64,000 bases of DNA from Lepisosteus oculatus (Eukaryota; Chordata; Actinopteri; Semionotiformes; Lepisosteidae): assembly GCF_040954835.1 (NCBI RefSeq), contig NW_027168309.1, positions 620,001 to 684,000 of the forward strand. The letters run 5' to 3'. The position numbers and the translations under genes were made by a program. Position 1 is the first letter of the stretch; each line of letters starts with the position of its first letter. A model generated the notes under the pieces. It was not told where the DNA came from. It saw only the letters and a list, made by a program, of their open reading frames with translations, and did no database searches. Shown in pieces: positions 19,116-31,448 of the stretch.

Positions 19116-20984
19116 AGGGAGCGCCGCCGCCGCCGGCTTGCAATCATTTAACACGGAGGGCGAGGCGGCGGCGGTAACCTTTTTCAATGTCGCTCTCCGC
19201 TTCCCCCCAAAAAAAGCCAAATGACATGCTAGCACTCGGACACCCTTCAGAAGACTGAAGGGTGGCTTAAAGCTGGAAGGATTAGGTCTCCCCGTTCCGA
19301 CGCGACAATCGAACTTCCTTAGGCAGAGAGAAAGCAACATCGAGGAGCGTCAACAAGACTTTAGAAGCTGCGACACACGCCACTTTCAGTCGCAGACACA
19401 GCAGTTTTAAAGGCAGGAATCGCCTTTGCGAACGCCATGAGAAACAGAACGCAAGCTCAGGTCCTGCGGTTTAACAAACAGCCTCGGCTTTCAAGCGACA
19501 TTTCTTTTCTGGAGCGAATTCACTTTCAACTTCAAGAAATTCACACAACTTGCGAAATACGAAATACAAATCTGGCTCATCGCTGCACAAGAAATACCGC
19601 CGGCTGGCAAGAAAATGACAACGGTGTTTTTCCTTAACGAAAAACTTCCCATGGAGAAAAACAACGGCTGTGCGTCTCTGTCGGCTTGATTCAGTTTAAT
19701 GCAAGTATTCATTCTCCTCCTGGAAAATACAGCTTGCGAAAGATGAAATACAATTCTTGGCTTTTCTGGGTGAGTGCAGAAGAAATCCTGCCGGCTGGCA
19801 GAAGAATTCCAGCCTTTTTTACTCTTTAACCACAAACTTGCGAATGATACAAAGCAAGCGGGGTGCGTTTCTGTGCAGCTGTTAACTGAACAGCTGCTGC
19901 TTCAAGCCCACCCAGGGCTCATTCCGATTTCAACATCATGCCCCCTGAAGGTAGACTGGATTTCTTTGCGAAGCATTCACCTTTTGGACGTTTCAGGAAA
20001 GGTGCGTGTCGATGCCAGACTTGAAAAGCTTTCCATACAAAGAAACAACATAGTGCTTTTGATTGATGGGAAACGGCAAGAGCGGTTTGAGCAGCTCCGG
20101 CCTCTCAACCGCTTTACAATGTGATCGGCACCTCGGTAGCCAGTTTAGAAGGCTGAAAAGGATGCTGGAAGCACAGCGACGTTCTAAAACCAGCGCTTGA
20201 AAAGCATCTGCATACATAAAATGTCCATTTCCCCAAAGCTGAATCTGCATCTTCAGAAGATTGTCAGCTATACGTTTTCGTTCTTTGTTTCCTTTTTTTA
20301 CGACAAGCTTTCGAGAAATGAACTGTCTATTGTGATGAAGGCTGCGTTAGAAATTGTGCATCTAGCTTAGTTCAATGAAATCGGGAGGTGCACCTGTCTC
20401 AAGCGGATGGCTCTTTGCAGGCACACTACGGAAACCTGCGGGCGCAAGTTGGGAGAAGTGACTCTTGCAGAGTGTTGAGCTTCGAGAAGAGGGCTCCGCT
20501 CAGGAAGATATTTCCACATGTTGAAGAGTCGCTTTTCGCCCTTTCTTTCCCACATTTTTCCAGTGCGGTTATTGATCGCGTTCAAAATGTTTTCCCAACG
20601 TACGTGTTACCTGCAAAATCACAGTGAAACTGTTATGCCGAAAAGATTCCTAATAGTTATTGTATTAGAATAGCTCTCCAATTTCTTAGCCTTCGTACAC
20701 GCAATGTTTAAGGAAACGCTAGAGTAAATGAAACTGTAAATAGACAGGAGCTCTTCTTAGTTTTCATACAAGTTATGATGGCTGCAGCTCCTATCTGCGT
20801 CCGGGTGACCGGAGCCAAGGGATTATCTGCGGAACCTTTGATTTATCTCTCGGGCAAGGAGCTAGATACGCCCTTTTCATCTCGGTTTGATCACACCTGT
20901 GCATTAAAACGCAGTGCTCGGTACCATCGAGGTGTAAGAGGTTCAAGGATGAGCGGGAAACTTTGTTAATAAGGAGACGGGCAC

Positions 20985-21057
20985 CGCCCAACGTGGGGCT
21001 CGAACCCACGACCCTGAGATTAAGAGTCTCATGCTCTACCGACTGAGCTAGCCGGGC
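20985..21057 (-). tRNA. tRNA-Lys-CTT: tRNA-Lys (CTT), copy 6
   Basis: Identical to copy 1. Confidence 0.98.
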
Positions 21058-21878
21058 GCCGGTGGAGCTGGTGGTTAACTTGTCCCTGTTGACGGCAATT
21101 TGACAAGGTATACTTCCTGGCTTTTCATCATGTGCTGACCGGATTCGAGAGTAGCACACCCTGTTCTTTGTTGATTACTGTACCTCCAGCAGCGCAAATG
21201 TCAGTAATCATTGAAATGTACGACCTACAATCTCCTCAGCATGCCCGCGTGGACTCCTCAGTGATCATCCTTCTACGTTCTGCTGTAGTTTTCATGCAAG
21301 TGAAAACCGTGCTCCAAATAACAGCGGCACAGTTGTATCCTGCGGTAAGCATTCTTCTAATTCCATCGTTTTGCTCCAGGTAAAAGGTAGCGCATCATAG
21401 TGTTGATATTCCAAGGTTTCAGAGTCCGTATTGGATGGCTTGGATGCAGACATCGCTCAGAGCTCCCAGTATGATTTTCCCGAGTTCAGTTTTGCAGTGT
21501 TTTAGTGCTTTACTACTTCCAGTGGGCCTTTGAATGCTCTGCTAAGTAGAGACGTGACATAATTACTAATGCGACCGAGTGTGCTGGCTGTTCCTGGTTC
21601 GTAATGATTAACGCGAGAAATCAATATAAACATAACTGCTTCGATTTCGAGGTTCAGTTGAAGCTTTCAAAGAAACTATCAAAGACCTCAGAACAACCGA
21701 AGACACATTTGGTCATCTCCGTATTGGTGAAGATTAAAGAGTCCCGCAAGTGTCAAGCTTGCACAAACACACACGAGAGAGAAACTCAGGACAGAATTTA
21801 AAGAAAGGGAGATGCAGACTATTTGAAGGCACTTTGCTAACCCAATGGCATGCTTATGAATCGTGCATAGGACACATG

Positions 21879-21950
21879 TAGCAGAGGATGGTTTCGATCC
21901 ATCGACCTCTGGGTTATGGGCCCAGCACGCTTCCGCTGCGCCACTCTGCT
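21879..21950 (-). tRNA. tRNA-iMet-CAT: Initiator tRNA-Met, copy 6
   Basis: Identical to copy 1. Confidence 0.98.
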
Positions 21951-22229
21951 GACGGCCTCTCTGCGTGTGGCGCACAACTGCTCTTTTTATTTCCTACATA
22001 AGTGATGAAAGAGTTGAAAGTTTCAACGACAAACGCAGACGTCACTTTGAGCGCTTGGTGTTGTAGCACAAATCATCACATGCTGCTCTACACTGGATTA
22101 TAAAAGCCGACACATTTTCCAAACATTTTAATGCTGGAGTCACACTGTAGTATTAATAACAGTGCGATACTCGAGGAGCGTAGTGGGATCGCGGTGGCTC
22201 ATCAGACCGCCCCGGGACGGGGGGCCCGC

Positions 22230-22312
22230 GTCAGGATGGCCGAGCGGTCTAAGGCGCTGCGTTCAGGTCGCAGTCTCCCCTGGAGGCGTGGGTTCGAATC
22301 CCACTCCTGACA
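22230..22312 (+). tRNA. tRNA-Leu-CAG: tRNA-Leu (CAG), copy 6
   Basis: Identical to copy 1. Confidence 0.98.
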
Positions 22313-23144
22313 AAAAGCTTGCTCAGTGCCGTCTCCAGTCGGGTGCAAATGGGTGAAGCAGCCTGCCGCAGGGAACGTGCGCCGATAGGCGTAGGTGTAT
22401 CCCCTGCCTCTTCCGATTTAGCTCGTGCTCCATAGGATGGAAGCGGATGCTCTGGCTTTTTGACTCGAATATAACCTGATCACAACAGAAGGCCGTGCAG
22501 CCCAGTGCTGGTTTAAGAATGCCTCGTGTCTTCAGGCCCCTATTCCTTCAGGTTACCCCTTTGGAATAGTCGTCCGAAAAAGACGGGAAAGGAAAAGCAT
22601 GTAAGCTCCCACACACTGCGTTAGCATTAGCGGTTGGAATCTGATGGGAGAAAAGCAACCTGGCTCGCCGTCAAGCAATCCATCCCTGGTCTCCCACGTG
22701 ACAGGCGGGGATACGCACCACTATACTAACGAGGAGCGCTTGCTTGGCGCTTGAAGACACTTCCTCTTGCGGCTACTACTGTTTCCGGTTTCGTCTTTTC
22801 TTTTCATTCCTCCCAGAGGAGCGCATGAAAACGTTTCCATCTGCGCCATCCTCACCCCTCCAATGCTATGGTCCCTGCTCCTCCTGGTGCACTGCAAACA
22901 CTCATTCAGCCGGTTCTTTCAGTTTGAATACTTAGGTCTTCAAAGGCTGGAAGTAGGGCGCAAGACATGCCAATGCCAAAAGCGTGGCAGTGTGCTTCCA
23001 GCTGTGAAATGTCACTGGTGGATGTTGAAGACATTACTTCCAAGGCAGCAGGTCCAAGCGATTTAGCGTTTGTACAAGAAGCAGGAAGAGAGAAACGGCA
23101 CTCCGCCTTTTTCTAGGCAGGCCGAAGCGACAGGAGAAGGGCGC

Positions 23145-23226
23145 CGTAGTCGGCAGGATTCGAGCCGACGCGGGGAGACCCCAATGGCTTTCTAGCCCAT
23201 CGCCTTAACCGCTCGGCCACGACTAC
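23145..23226 (-). tRNA. tRNA-Ser-AGA: tRNA-Ser (AGA)-like, copy 6
   Basis: Gene identical to copy 1; the 3' flank has the private change at 23115. Confidence 0.8.
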
Positions 23227-25095
23227 AGGGAGCGCCGCCGCCGCCGGCTTGCAATCATTTAACACGGAGGGCGAGGCGGCGGCGGTAACCTTTTTCAATG
23301 TCGCTCTCCGCTTCCCCCCAAAAAAAGCCAAATGACATGCTAGCACTCGGACACCCTTCAGAAGACTGAAGGGTGGCTTAAAGCTGGAAGGATTAGGTCT
23401 CCCCGTTCCGACGCGACAATCGAACTTCCTTAGGCAGAGAGAAAGCAACATCGAGGAGCGTCAACAAGACTTTAGAAGCTGCGACACACGCCACTTTCAG
23501 TCGCAGACACAGCAGTTTTAAAGGCAGGAATCGCCTTTGCGAACGCCATGAGAAACAGAACGCAAGCTCAGGTCCTGCGGTTTAACAAACAGCCTCGGCT
23601 TTCAAGCGACATTTCTTTTCTGGAGCGAATTCACTTTCAACTTCAAGAAATTCACACAACTTGCGAAATACGAAATACAAATCTGGCTCATCGCTGCACA
23701 AGAAATACCGCCGGCTGGCAAGAAAATGACAACGGTGTTTTTCCTTAACGAAAAACTTCCCATGGAGAAAAACAACGGCTGTGCGTCTCTGTCGGCTTGA
23801 TTCAGTTTAATGCAAGTATTCATTCTCCTCCTGGAAAATACAGCTTGCGAAAGATGAAATACAATTCTTGGCTTTTCTGGGTGAGTGCAGAAGAAATCCT
23901 GCCGGCTGGCAGAAGAATTCCAGCCTTTTTTACTCTTTAACCACAAACTTGCGAATGATACAAAGCAAGCGGGGTGCGTTTCTGTGCAGCTGTTAACTGA
24001 ACAGCTGCTGCTTCAAGCCCACCCAGGGCTCATTCCGATTTCAACATCATGCCCCCTGAAGGTAGACTGGATTTCTTTGCGAAGCATTCACCTTTTGGAC
24101 GTTTCAGGAAAGGTGCGTGTCGATGCCAGACTTGAAAAGCTTTCCATACAAAGAAACAACATAGTGCTTTTGATTGATGGGAAACGGCAAGAGCGGTTTG
24201 AGCAGCTCCGGCCTCTCAACCGCTTTACAATGTGATCGGCACCTCGGTAGCCAGTTTAGAAGGCTGAAAAGGATGCTGGAAGCACAGCGACGTTCTAAAA
24301 CCAGCGCTTGAAAAGCATCTGCATACATAAAATGTCCATTTCCCCAAAGCTGAATCTGCATCTTCAGAAGATTGTCAGCTATACGTTTTCGTTCTTTGTT
24401 TCCTTTTTTTACGACAAGCTTTCGAGAAATGAACTGTCTATTGTGATGAAGGCTGCGTTAGAAATTGTGCATCTAGCTTAGTTCAATGAAATCGGGAGGT
24501 GCACCTGTCTCAAGCGGATGGCTCTTTGCAGGCACACTACGGAAACCTGCGGGCGCAAGTTGGGAGAAGTGACTCTTGCAGAGTGTTGAGCTTCGAGAAG
24601 AGGGCTCCGCTCAGGAAGATATTTCCACATGTTGAAGAGTCGCTTTTCGCCCTTTCTTTCCCACATTTTTCCAGTGCGGTTATTGATCGCGTTCAAAATG
24701 TTTTCCCAACGTACGTGTTACCTGCAAAATCACAGTGAAACTGTTATGCCGAAAAGATTCCTAATAGTTATTGTATTAGAATAGCTCTCCAATTTCTTAG
24801 CCTTCGTACACGCAATGTTTAAGGAAACGCTAGAGTAAATGAAACTGTAAATAGACAGGAGCTCTTCTTAGTTTTCATACAAGTTATGATGGCTGCAGCT
24901 CCTATCTGCGTCCGGGTGACCGGAGCCAAGGGATTATCTGCGGAACCTTTGATTTATCTCTCGGGCAAGGAGCTAGATACGCCCTTTTCATCTCGGTTTG
25001 ATCACACCTGTGCATTAAAACGCAGTGCTCGGTACCATCGAGGTGTAAGAGGTTCAAGGATGAGCGGGAAACTTTGTTAATAAGGAGACGGGCAC

Positions 25096-25168
25096 CGCCC
25101 AACGTGGGGCTCGAACCCACGACCCTGAGATTAAGAGTCTCATGCTCTACCGACTGAGCTAGCCGGGC
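25096..25168 (-). tRNA. tRNA-Lys-CTT: tRNA-Lys (CTT), copy 7
   Basis: Identical to copy 1. Confidence 0.98.
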
Positions 25169-25989
25169 GCCGGTGGAGCTGGTGGTTAACTTGTCCCTGT
25201 TGACGGCAATTTGACAAGGTATACTTCCTGGCTTTTCATCATGTGCTGACCGGATTCGAGAGTAGCACACCCTGTTCTTTGTTGATTACTGTACCTCCAG
25301 CAGCGCAAATGTCAGTAATCATTGAAATGTACGACCTACAATCTCCTCAGCATGCCCGCGTGGACTCCTCAGTGATCATCCTTCTACGTTCTGCTGTAGT
25401 TTTCATGCAAGTGAAAACCGTGCTCCAAATAACAGCGGCACAGTTGTATCCTGCGGTAAGCATTCTTCTAATTCCATCGTTTTGCTCCAGGTAAAAGGTA
25501 GCGCATCATAGTGTTGATATTCCAAGGTTTCAGAGTCCGTATTGGATGGCTTGGATGCAGACATCGCTCAGAGCTCCCAGTATGATTTTCCCGAGTTCAG
25601 TTTTGCAGTGTTTTAGTGCTTTACTACTTCCAGTGGGCCTTTGAATGCTCTGCTAAGTAGAGACGTGACATAATTACTAATGCGACCGAGTGTGCTGGCT
25701 GTTCCTGGTTCGTAATGATTAACGCGAGAAATCAATATAAACATAACTGCTTCGATTTCGAGGTTCAGTTGAAGCTTTCAAAGAAACTATCAAAGACCTC
25801 AGAACAACCGAAGACACATTTGGTCATCTCCGTATTGGTGAAGATTAAAGAGTCCCGCAAGTGTCAAGCTTGCACAAACACACACGAGAGAGAAACTCAG
25901 GACAGAATTTAAAGAAAGGGAGATGCAGACTATTTGAAGGCACTTTGCTAACCCAATGGCATGCTTATGAATCGTGCATAGGACACATG

Positions 25990-26061
25990 TAGCAGAGGAT
26001 GGTTTCGATCCATCGACCTCTGGGTTATGGGCCCAGCACGCTTCCGCTGCGCCACTCTGCT
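25990..26061 (-). tRNA. tRNA-iMet-CAT: Initiator tRNA-Met, copy 7
   Basis: Identical to copy 1. Confidence 0.98.
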
Positions 26062-26340
26062 GACGGCCTCTCTGCGTGTGGCGCACAACTGCTCTTTTTA
26101 TTTCCTACATAAGTGATGAAAGAGTTGAAAGTTTCAACGACAAACGCAGACGTCACTTTGAGCGCTTGGTGTTGTAGCACAAATCATCACATGCTGCTCT
26201 ACACTGGATTATAAAAGCCGACACATTTTCCAAACATTTTAATGCTGGAGTCACACTGTAGTATTAATAACAGTGCGATACTCGAGGAGCGTAGTGGGAT
26301 CGCGGTGGCTCATCAGACCGCCCCGGGACGGGGGGCCCGC

Positions 26341-26423
26341 GTCAGGATGGCCGAGCGGTCTAAGGCGCTGCGTTCAGGTCGCAGTCTCCCCTGGAGGTGT
26401 GGGTTCGAATCCCACTCCTGACA
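26341..26423 (+). tRNA. tRNA-Leu-CAG: tRNA-Leu (CAG), copy 7, variant C48T
   Basis: One change from copy 1: C to T at 26398, the base just before the T stem (tRNA position 48). It is a CpG transition. A pyrimidine is kept, though the 15:48 Levitt pair may weaken. Probably still foldable. Confidence 0.96.
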
Positions 26424-27255
26424 AAAAGCTTGCTCAGTGCCGTCTCCAGTCGGGTGCAAATGGGTGAAGCAGCCTGCCGCAGGGAACGTGCGCCGATAGG
26501 CGTAGGTGTATCCCCTGCCTCTTCCGATTTAGCTCGTGCTCCATAGGATGGAAGCGGATGCTCTGGCTTTTTGACTCGAATATAACCTGATCACAACAGA
26601 AGGCCGTGCAGCCCAGTGCTGGTTTAAGAATGCCTCGTGTCTTCAGGCCCCTATTCCTTCAGGTTACCCCTTTGGAATAGTCGTCCGAAAAAGACGGGAA
26701 AGGAAAAGCATGTAAGCTCCCACACACTGCGTTAGCATTAGCGGTTGGAATCTGATGGGAGAAAAGCAACCTGGCTCGCCGTCAAGCAATCCATCCCTGG
26801 TCTCCCACGTGACAGGCGGGGATACGCACCACTATACTAACGAGGAGCGCTTGCTTGGCGCTTGAAGACACTTCCTCTTGCGGCTACTACTGTTTCCGGT
26901 TTCGTCTTTTCTTTTCATTCCTCCCAGAGGAGCGCATGAAAACGTTTCCATCTGCGCCATCCTCACCCCTCCAATGCTATGGTCCCTGCTCCTCCTGGTG
27001 CACTGCAAACACTCATTCAGCCGGTTCTTTCAGTTTGAATACTTAGGTCTTCAAAGGCTGGAAGTAGGGCGCAAGACATGCCAATGCCAAAAGCGTGGCA
27101 GTGTGCTTCCAGCTGTGAAATGTCACTGGTGGATGTTGAAGACATTACTTCCAAGGCAGCAGGTCCAAGCGATTTAGCGTTTGTACAAGAAGCAGGAAGA
27201 GAGAAACGGCACTCCGCCTTTTTCTGGGCAGGCCGAAGCGACAGGAGAAGGGCGC

Positions 27256-27337
27256 CGTAGTCGGCAGGATTCGAGCCGACGCGGGGAGACCCCAATGGCT
27301 TTCTAGCCCATCGCCTTAACCGCTCGGCCACGACTAC
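27256..27337 (-). tRNA. tRNA-Ser-AGA: tRNA-Ser (AGA)-like, copy 7
   Basis: Identical to copy 1. Confidence 0.8.
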
Positions 27338-29206
27338 AGGGAGCGCCGCCGCCGCCGGCTTGCAATCATTTAACACGGAGGGCGAGGCGGCGGCGGTAAC
27401 CTTTTTCAATGTCGCTCTCCGCTTCCCCCCAAAAAAAGCCAAATGACATGCTAGCACTCGGACACCCTTCAGAAGACTGAAGGGTGGCTTAAAGCTGGAA
27501 GGATTAGGTCTCCCCGTTCCGACGCGACAATCGAACTTCCTTAGGCAGAGAGAAAGCAACATCGAGGAGCGTCAACAAGACTTTAGAAGCTGCGACACAC
27601 GCCACTTTCAGTCGCAGACACAGCAGTTTTAAAGGCAGGAATCGCCTTTGCGAACGCCATGAGAAACAGAACGCAAGCTCAGGTCCTGCGGTTTAACAAA
27701 CAGCCTCGGCTTTCAAGCGACATTTCTTTTCTGGAGCGAATTCACTTTCAACTTCAAGAAATTCACACAACTTGCGAAATACGAAATACAAATCTGGCTC
27801 ATCGCTGCACAAGAAATACCGCCGGCTGGCAAGAAAATGACAACGGTGTTTTTCCTTAACGAAAAACTTCCCATGGAGAAAAACAACGGCTGTGCGTCTC
27901 TGTCGGCTTGATTCAGTTTAATGCAAGTATTCATTCTCCTCCTGGAAAATACAGCTTGCGAAAGATGAAATACAATTCTTGGCTTTTCTGGGTGAGTGCA
28001 GAAGAAATCCTGCCGGCTGGCAGAAGAATTCCAGCCTTTTTTACTCTTTAACCACAAACTTGCGAATGATACAAAGCAAGCGGGGTGCGTTTCTGTGCAG
28101 CTGTTAACTGAACAGCTGCTGCTTCAAGCCCACCCAGGGCTCATTCCGATTTCAACATCATGCCCCCTGAAGGTAGACTGGATTTCTTTGCGAAGCATTC
28201 ACCTTTTGGACGTTTCAGGAAAGGTGCGTGTCGATGCCAGACTTGAAAAGCTTTCCATACAAAGAAACAACATAGTGCTTTTGATTGATGGGAAACGGCA
28301 AGAGCGGTTTGAGCAGCTCCGGCCTCTCAACCGCTTTACAATGTGATCGGCACCTCGGTAGCCAGTTTAGAAGGCTGAAAAGGATGCTGGAAGCACAGCG
28401 ACGTTCTAAAACCAGCGCTTGAAAAGCATCTGCATACATAAAATGTCCATTTCCCCAAAGCTGAATCTGCATCTTCAGAAGATTGTCAGCTATACGTTTT
28501 CGTTCTTTGTTTCCTTTTTTTACGACAAGCTTTCGAGAAATGAACTGTCTATTGTGATGAAGGCTGCGTTAGAAATTGTGCATCTAGCTTAGTTCAATGA
28601 AATCGGGAGGTGCACCTGTCTCAAGCGGATGGCTCTTTGCAGGCACACTACGGAAACCTGCGGGCGCAAGTTGGGAGAAGTGACTCTTGCAGAGTGTTGA
28701 GCTTCGAGAAGAGGGCTCCGCTCAGGAAGATATTTCCACATGTTGAAGAGTCGCTTTTCGCCCTTTCTTTCCCACATTTTTCCAGTGCGGTTATTGATCG
28801 CGTTCAAAATGTTTTCCCAACGTACGTGTTACCTGCAAAATCACAGTGAAACTGTTATGCCGAAAAGATTCCTAATAGTTATTGTATTAGAATAGCTCTC
28901 CAATTTCTTAGCCTTCGTACACGCAATGTTTAAGGAAACGCTAGAGTAAATGAAACTGTAAATAGACAGGAGCTCTTCTTAGTTTTCATACAAGTTATGA
29001 TGGCTGCAGCTCCTATCTGCGTCCGGGTGACCGGAGCCAAGGGATTATCTGCGGAACCTTTGATTTATCTCTCGGGCAAGGAGCTAGATACGCCCTTTTC
29101 ATCTCGGTTTGATCACACCTGTGCATTAAAACGCAGTGCTCGGTACCATCGAGGTGTAAGAGGTTCAAGGATGAGCGGGAAACTTTGTTAATAAGGAGAC
29201 GGGCAC

Positions 29207-29279
29207 CGCCCAACGTGGGGCTCGAACCCACGACCCTGAGATTAAGAGTCTCATGCTCTACCGACTGAGCTAGCCGGGC
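29207..29279 (-). tRNA. tRNA-Lys-CTT: tRNA-Lys (CTT), copy 8
   Basis: Identical to copy 1. Confidence 0.98.
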
Positions 29280-30100
29280 GCCGGTGGAGCTGGGGGTTAA
29301 CTTGTCCCTGTTGACGGCAATTTGACAAGGTATACTTCCTGGCTTTTCATCATGTGCTGACCGGATTCGAGAGTAGCACACCCTGTTCTTTGTTGATTAC
29401 TGTACCTCCAGCAGCGCAAATGTCAGTAATCATTGAAATGTACGACCTACAATCTCCTCAGCATGCCCGCGTGGACTCCTCAGTGATCATCCTTCTACGT
29501 TCTGCTGTAGTTTTCATGCAAGTGAAAACCGTGCTCCAAATAACAGCGGCACAGTTGTATCCTGCGGTAAGCATTCTTCTAATTCCATCGTTTTGCTCCA
29601 GGTAAAAGGTAGCGCATCATACGGTTGATATTCCAAGGTTTCAGAGTCCGTATTGGATGGCTTGGATGCAGACATCGCTCAGAGCTCCCAGTATGATTTT
29701 CCCGAGTTCAGTTTTGCAGTGTTTTAGTGCTTTACTACTTCCAGTGGGCCTTTGAATGCTCTGCTAAGTAGAGACGTGACATAATTACTAATGCGACCGA
29801 GTGTGCTGGCTGTTCCTGGTTCGTAATGATTAACGCGAGAAATCAATATAAACATAACTGCTTCGATTTCGAGGTTCAGTTGAAGCTTTCAAAGAAACTA
29901 TCAAAGACCTCAGAACAACCGAAGACACATTTGGTCATCTCCGTATTGGTGAAGATTAAAGAGTCCCGCAAGTGTCAAGCTTGCACAAACACACACGAGA
30001 GAGAAACTCAGGACAGAATTTAAAGAAAGGGAGATGCAGACTATTTGAAGGCACTTTGCTAACCCAATGGCATGCTTATGAATCGTGCATAGGACACATG

Positions 30101-30172
30101 TAGCAGAGGATGGTTTCGATCCATCGACCTCTGGGTTATGGGCCCAGCACGCTTCCGCTGCGCCACTCTGCT
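30101..30172 (-). tRNA. tRNA-iMet-CAT: Initiator tRNA-Met, copy 8
   Basis: Identical to copy 1. Confidence 0.98.
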
Positions 30173-30451
30173 GACGGCCTCTCTGCGTGTGGCGCACAAC
30201 TGCTCTTTTTATTTCCTACATAAGTGATGAAAGAGTTGAAAGTTTCAACGACAAACGCAGACGTCACTTTGAGCGCTTGGTGTTGTAGCACAAATCATCA
30301 CATGCTGCTCTACACTGGATTATAAAAGCCGACACATTTTCCAAACATTTTAATGCTGGAGTCACACTGTAGTATTAATAACAGTGCGATACTCGAGGAG
30401 CGTAGTGGGATCGCGGTGGCTCATCAGACCGCCCCGGGACGGGGGGCCCGC

Positions 30452-30534
30452 ATCAGGATGGCCGAGCGGTCTAAGGCGCTGCGTTCAGGTCGCAGTCTCC
30501 CCTGGAGGCGTGGGTTCGAATCCCACTCCTGACA
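30452..30534 (+). tRNA. tRNA-Leu-CAG: tRNA-Leu (CAG), copy 8, variant G1A
   Basis: G to A at 30452, tRNA position 1 (a CpG transition). It replaces the G1:C72 pair with an A1:C72 mismatch at the end of the acceptor stem, which may affect 5' processing or charging. Confidence 0.94.
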
Positions 30535-31366
30535 AAAAGCTTGCTCAGTGCCGTCTCCAGTCGGGTGCAAATGGGTGAAGCAGCCTGCCGCAGGGAACGT
30601 GCGCCGATAGGCGTAGGTGTATCCCCTGCCTCTTCCGATTTAGCTCGTGCTCCATAGGATGGAAGCGGATGCTCTGGCTTTTTGACTCGAATATAACCTG
30701 ATCACAACAGAAGGCCGTGCAGCCCAGTGCTGGTTTAAGAATGCCTCGTGTCTTCAGGCCCCTATTCCTTCAGGTTACCCCTTTGGAATAGTCGTCCGAA
30801 AAAGACGGGAAAGGAAAAGCATGTAAGCTCCCACACACTGCGTTAGCATTAGCGGTTGGAATCTGATGGGAGAAAAGCAACCTGGCTCGCCGTCAAGCAA
30901 TCCATCCCTGGTCTCCCACGTGACAGGCGGGGATACGCACCACTATACTAACGAGGAGCGCTTGCTTGGCGCTTGAAGACACTTCCTCTTGCGGCTACTA
31001 CTGTTTCCGGTTTCGTCTTTTCTTTTCATTCCTCCCAGAGGAGCGCATGAAAACGTTTCCATCTGCGCCATCCTCACCCCTCCAATGCTATGGTCCCTGC
31101 TCCTCCTGGTGCACTGCAAACACTCATTCAGCCGGTTCTTTCAGTTTGAATACTTAGGTCTTCAAAGGCTGGAAGTAGGGCGCAAGACATGCCAATGCCA
31201 AAAGCGTGGCAGTGTGCTTCCAGCTGTGAAATGTCACTGGTGGATGTTGAAGACATTACTTCCAAGGCAGCAGGTCCAAGCGATTTAGCGTTTGTACAAG
31301 AAGCAGGAAGAGAGAAACGGCACTCCGCCTTTTTCTGGGCAGGCCGAAGCGACAGGAGAAGGGCGC

Positions 31367-31448
31367 CGTAGTCGGCAGGATTCGAGCCGACGCGGGGAGA
31401 CCCCAATGGCTTTCTAGCCCATCGCCTTAACCGCTCGGCCACGACTAC
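31367..31448 (-). tRNA. tRNA-Ser-AGA: tRNA-Ser (AGA)-like, copy 8
   Basis: Identical to copy 1. Confidence 0.8.

Larger units (their letters stand above)
16445..20555 (+). repeat. Unit copy 5
   Basis: Alleles G, CG, T, G, A, G: the first copy with G at 1664 and A at 1815. Same type as copy 8. No private change seen. Confidence 0.97.
20556..24666 (+). repeat. Unit copy 6
   Basis: Alleles T, GT, T, G, A, G: the first copy of the right-hand majority type. Private G to A at 23115 (unit 2560), 30 bp past the Ser 3' end. Confidence 0.97.
24667..28777 (+). repeat. Unit copy 7
   Basis: Alleles T, GT, T, G, A, G. Private C to T at 26398 inside tRNA-Leu. Confidence 0.97.
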
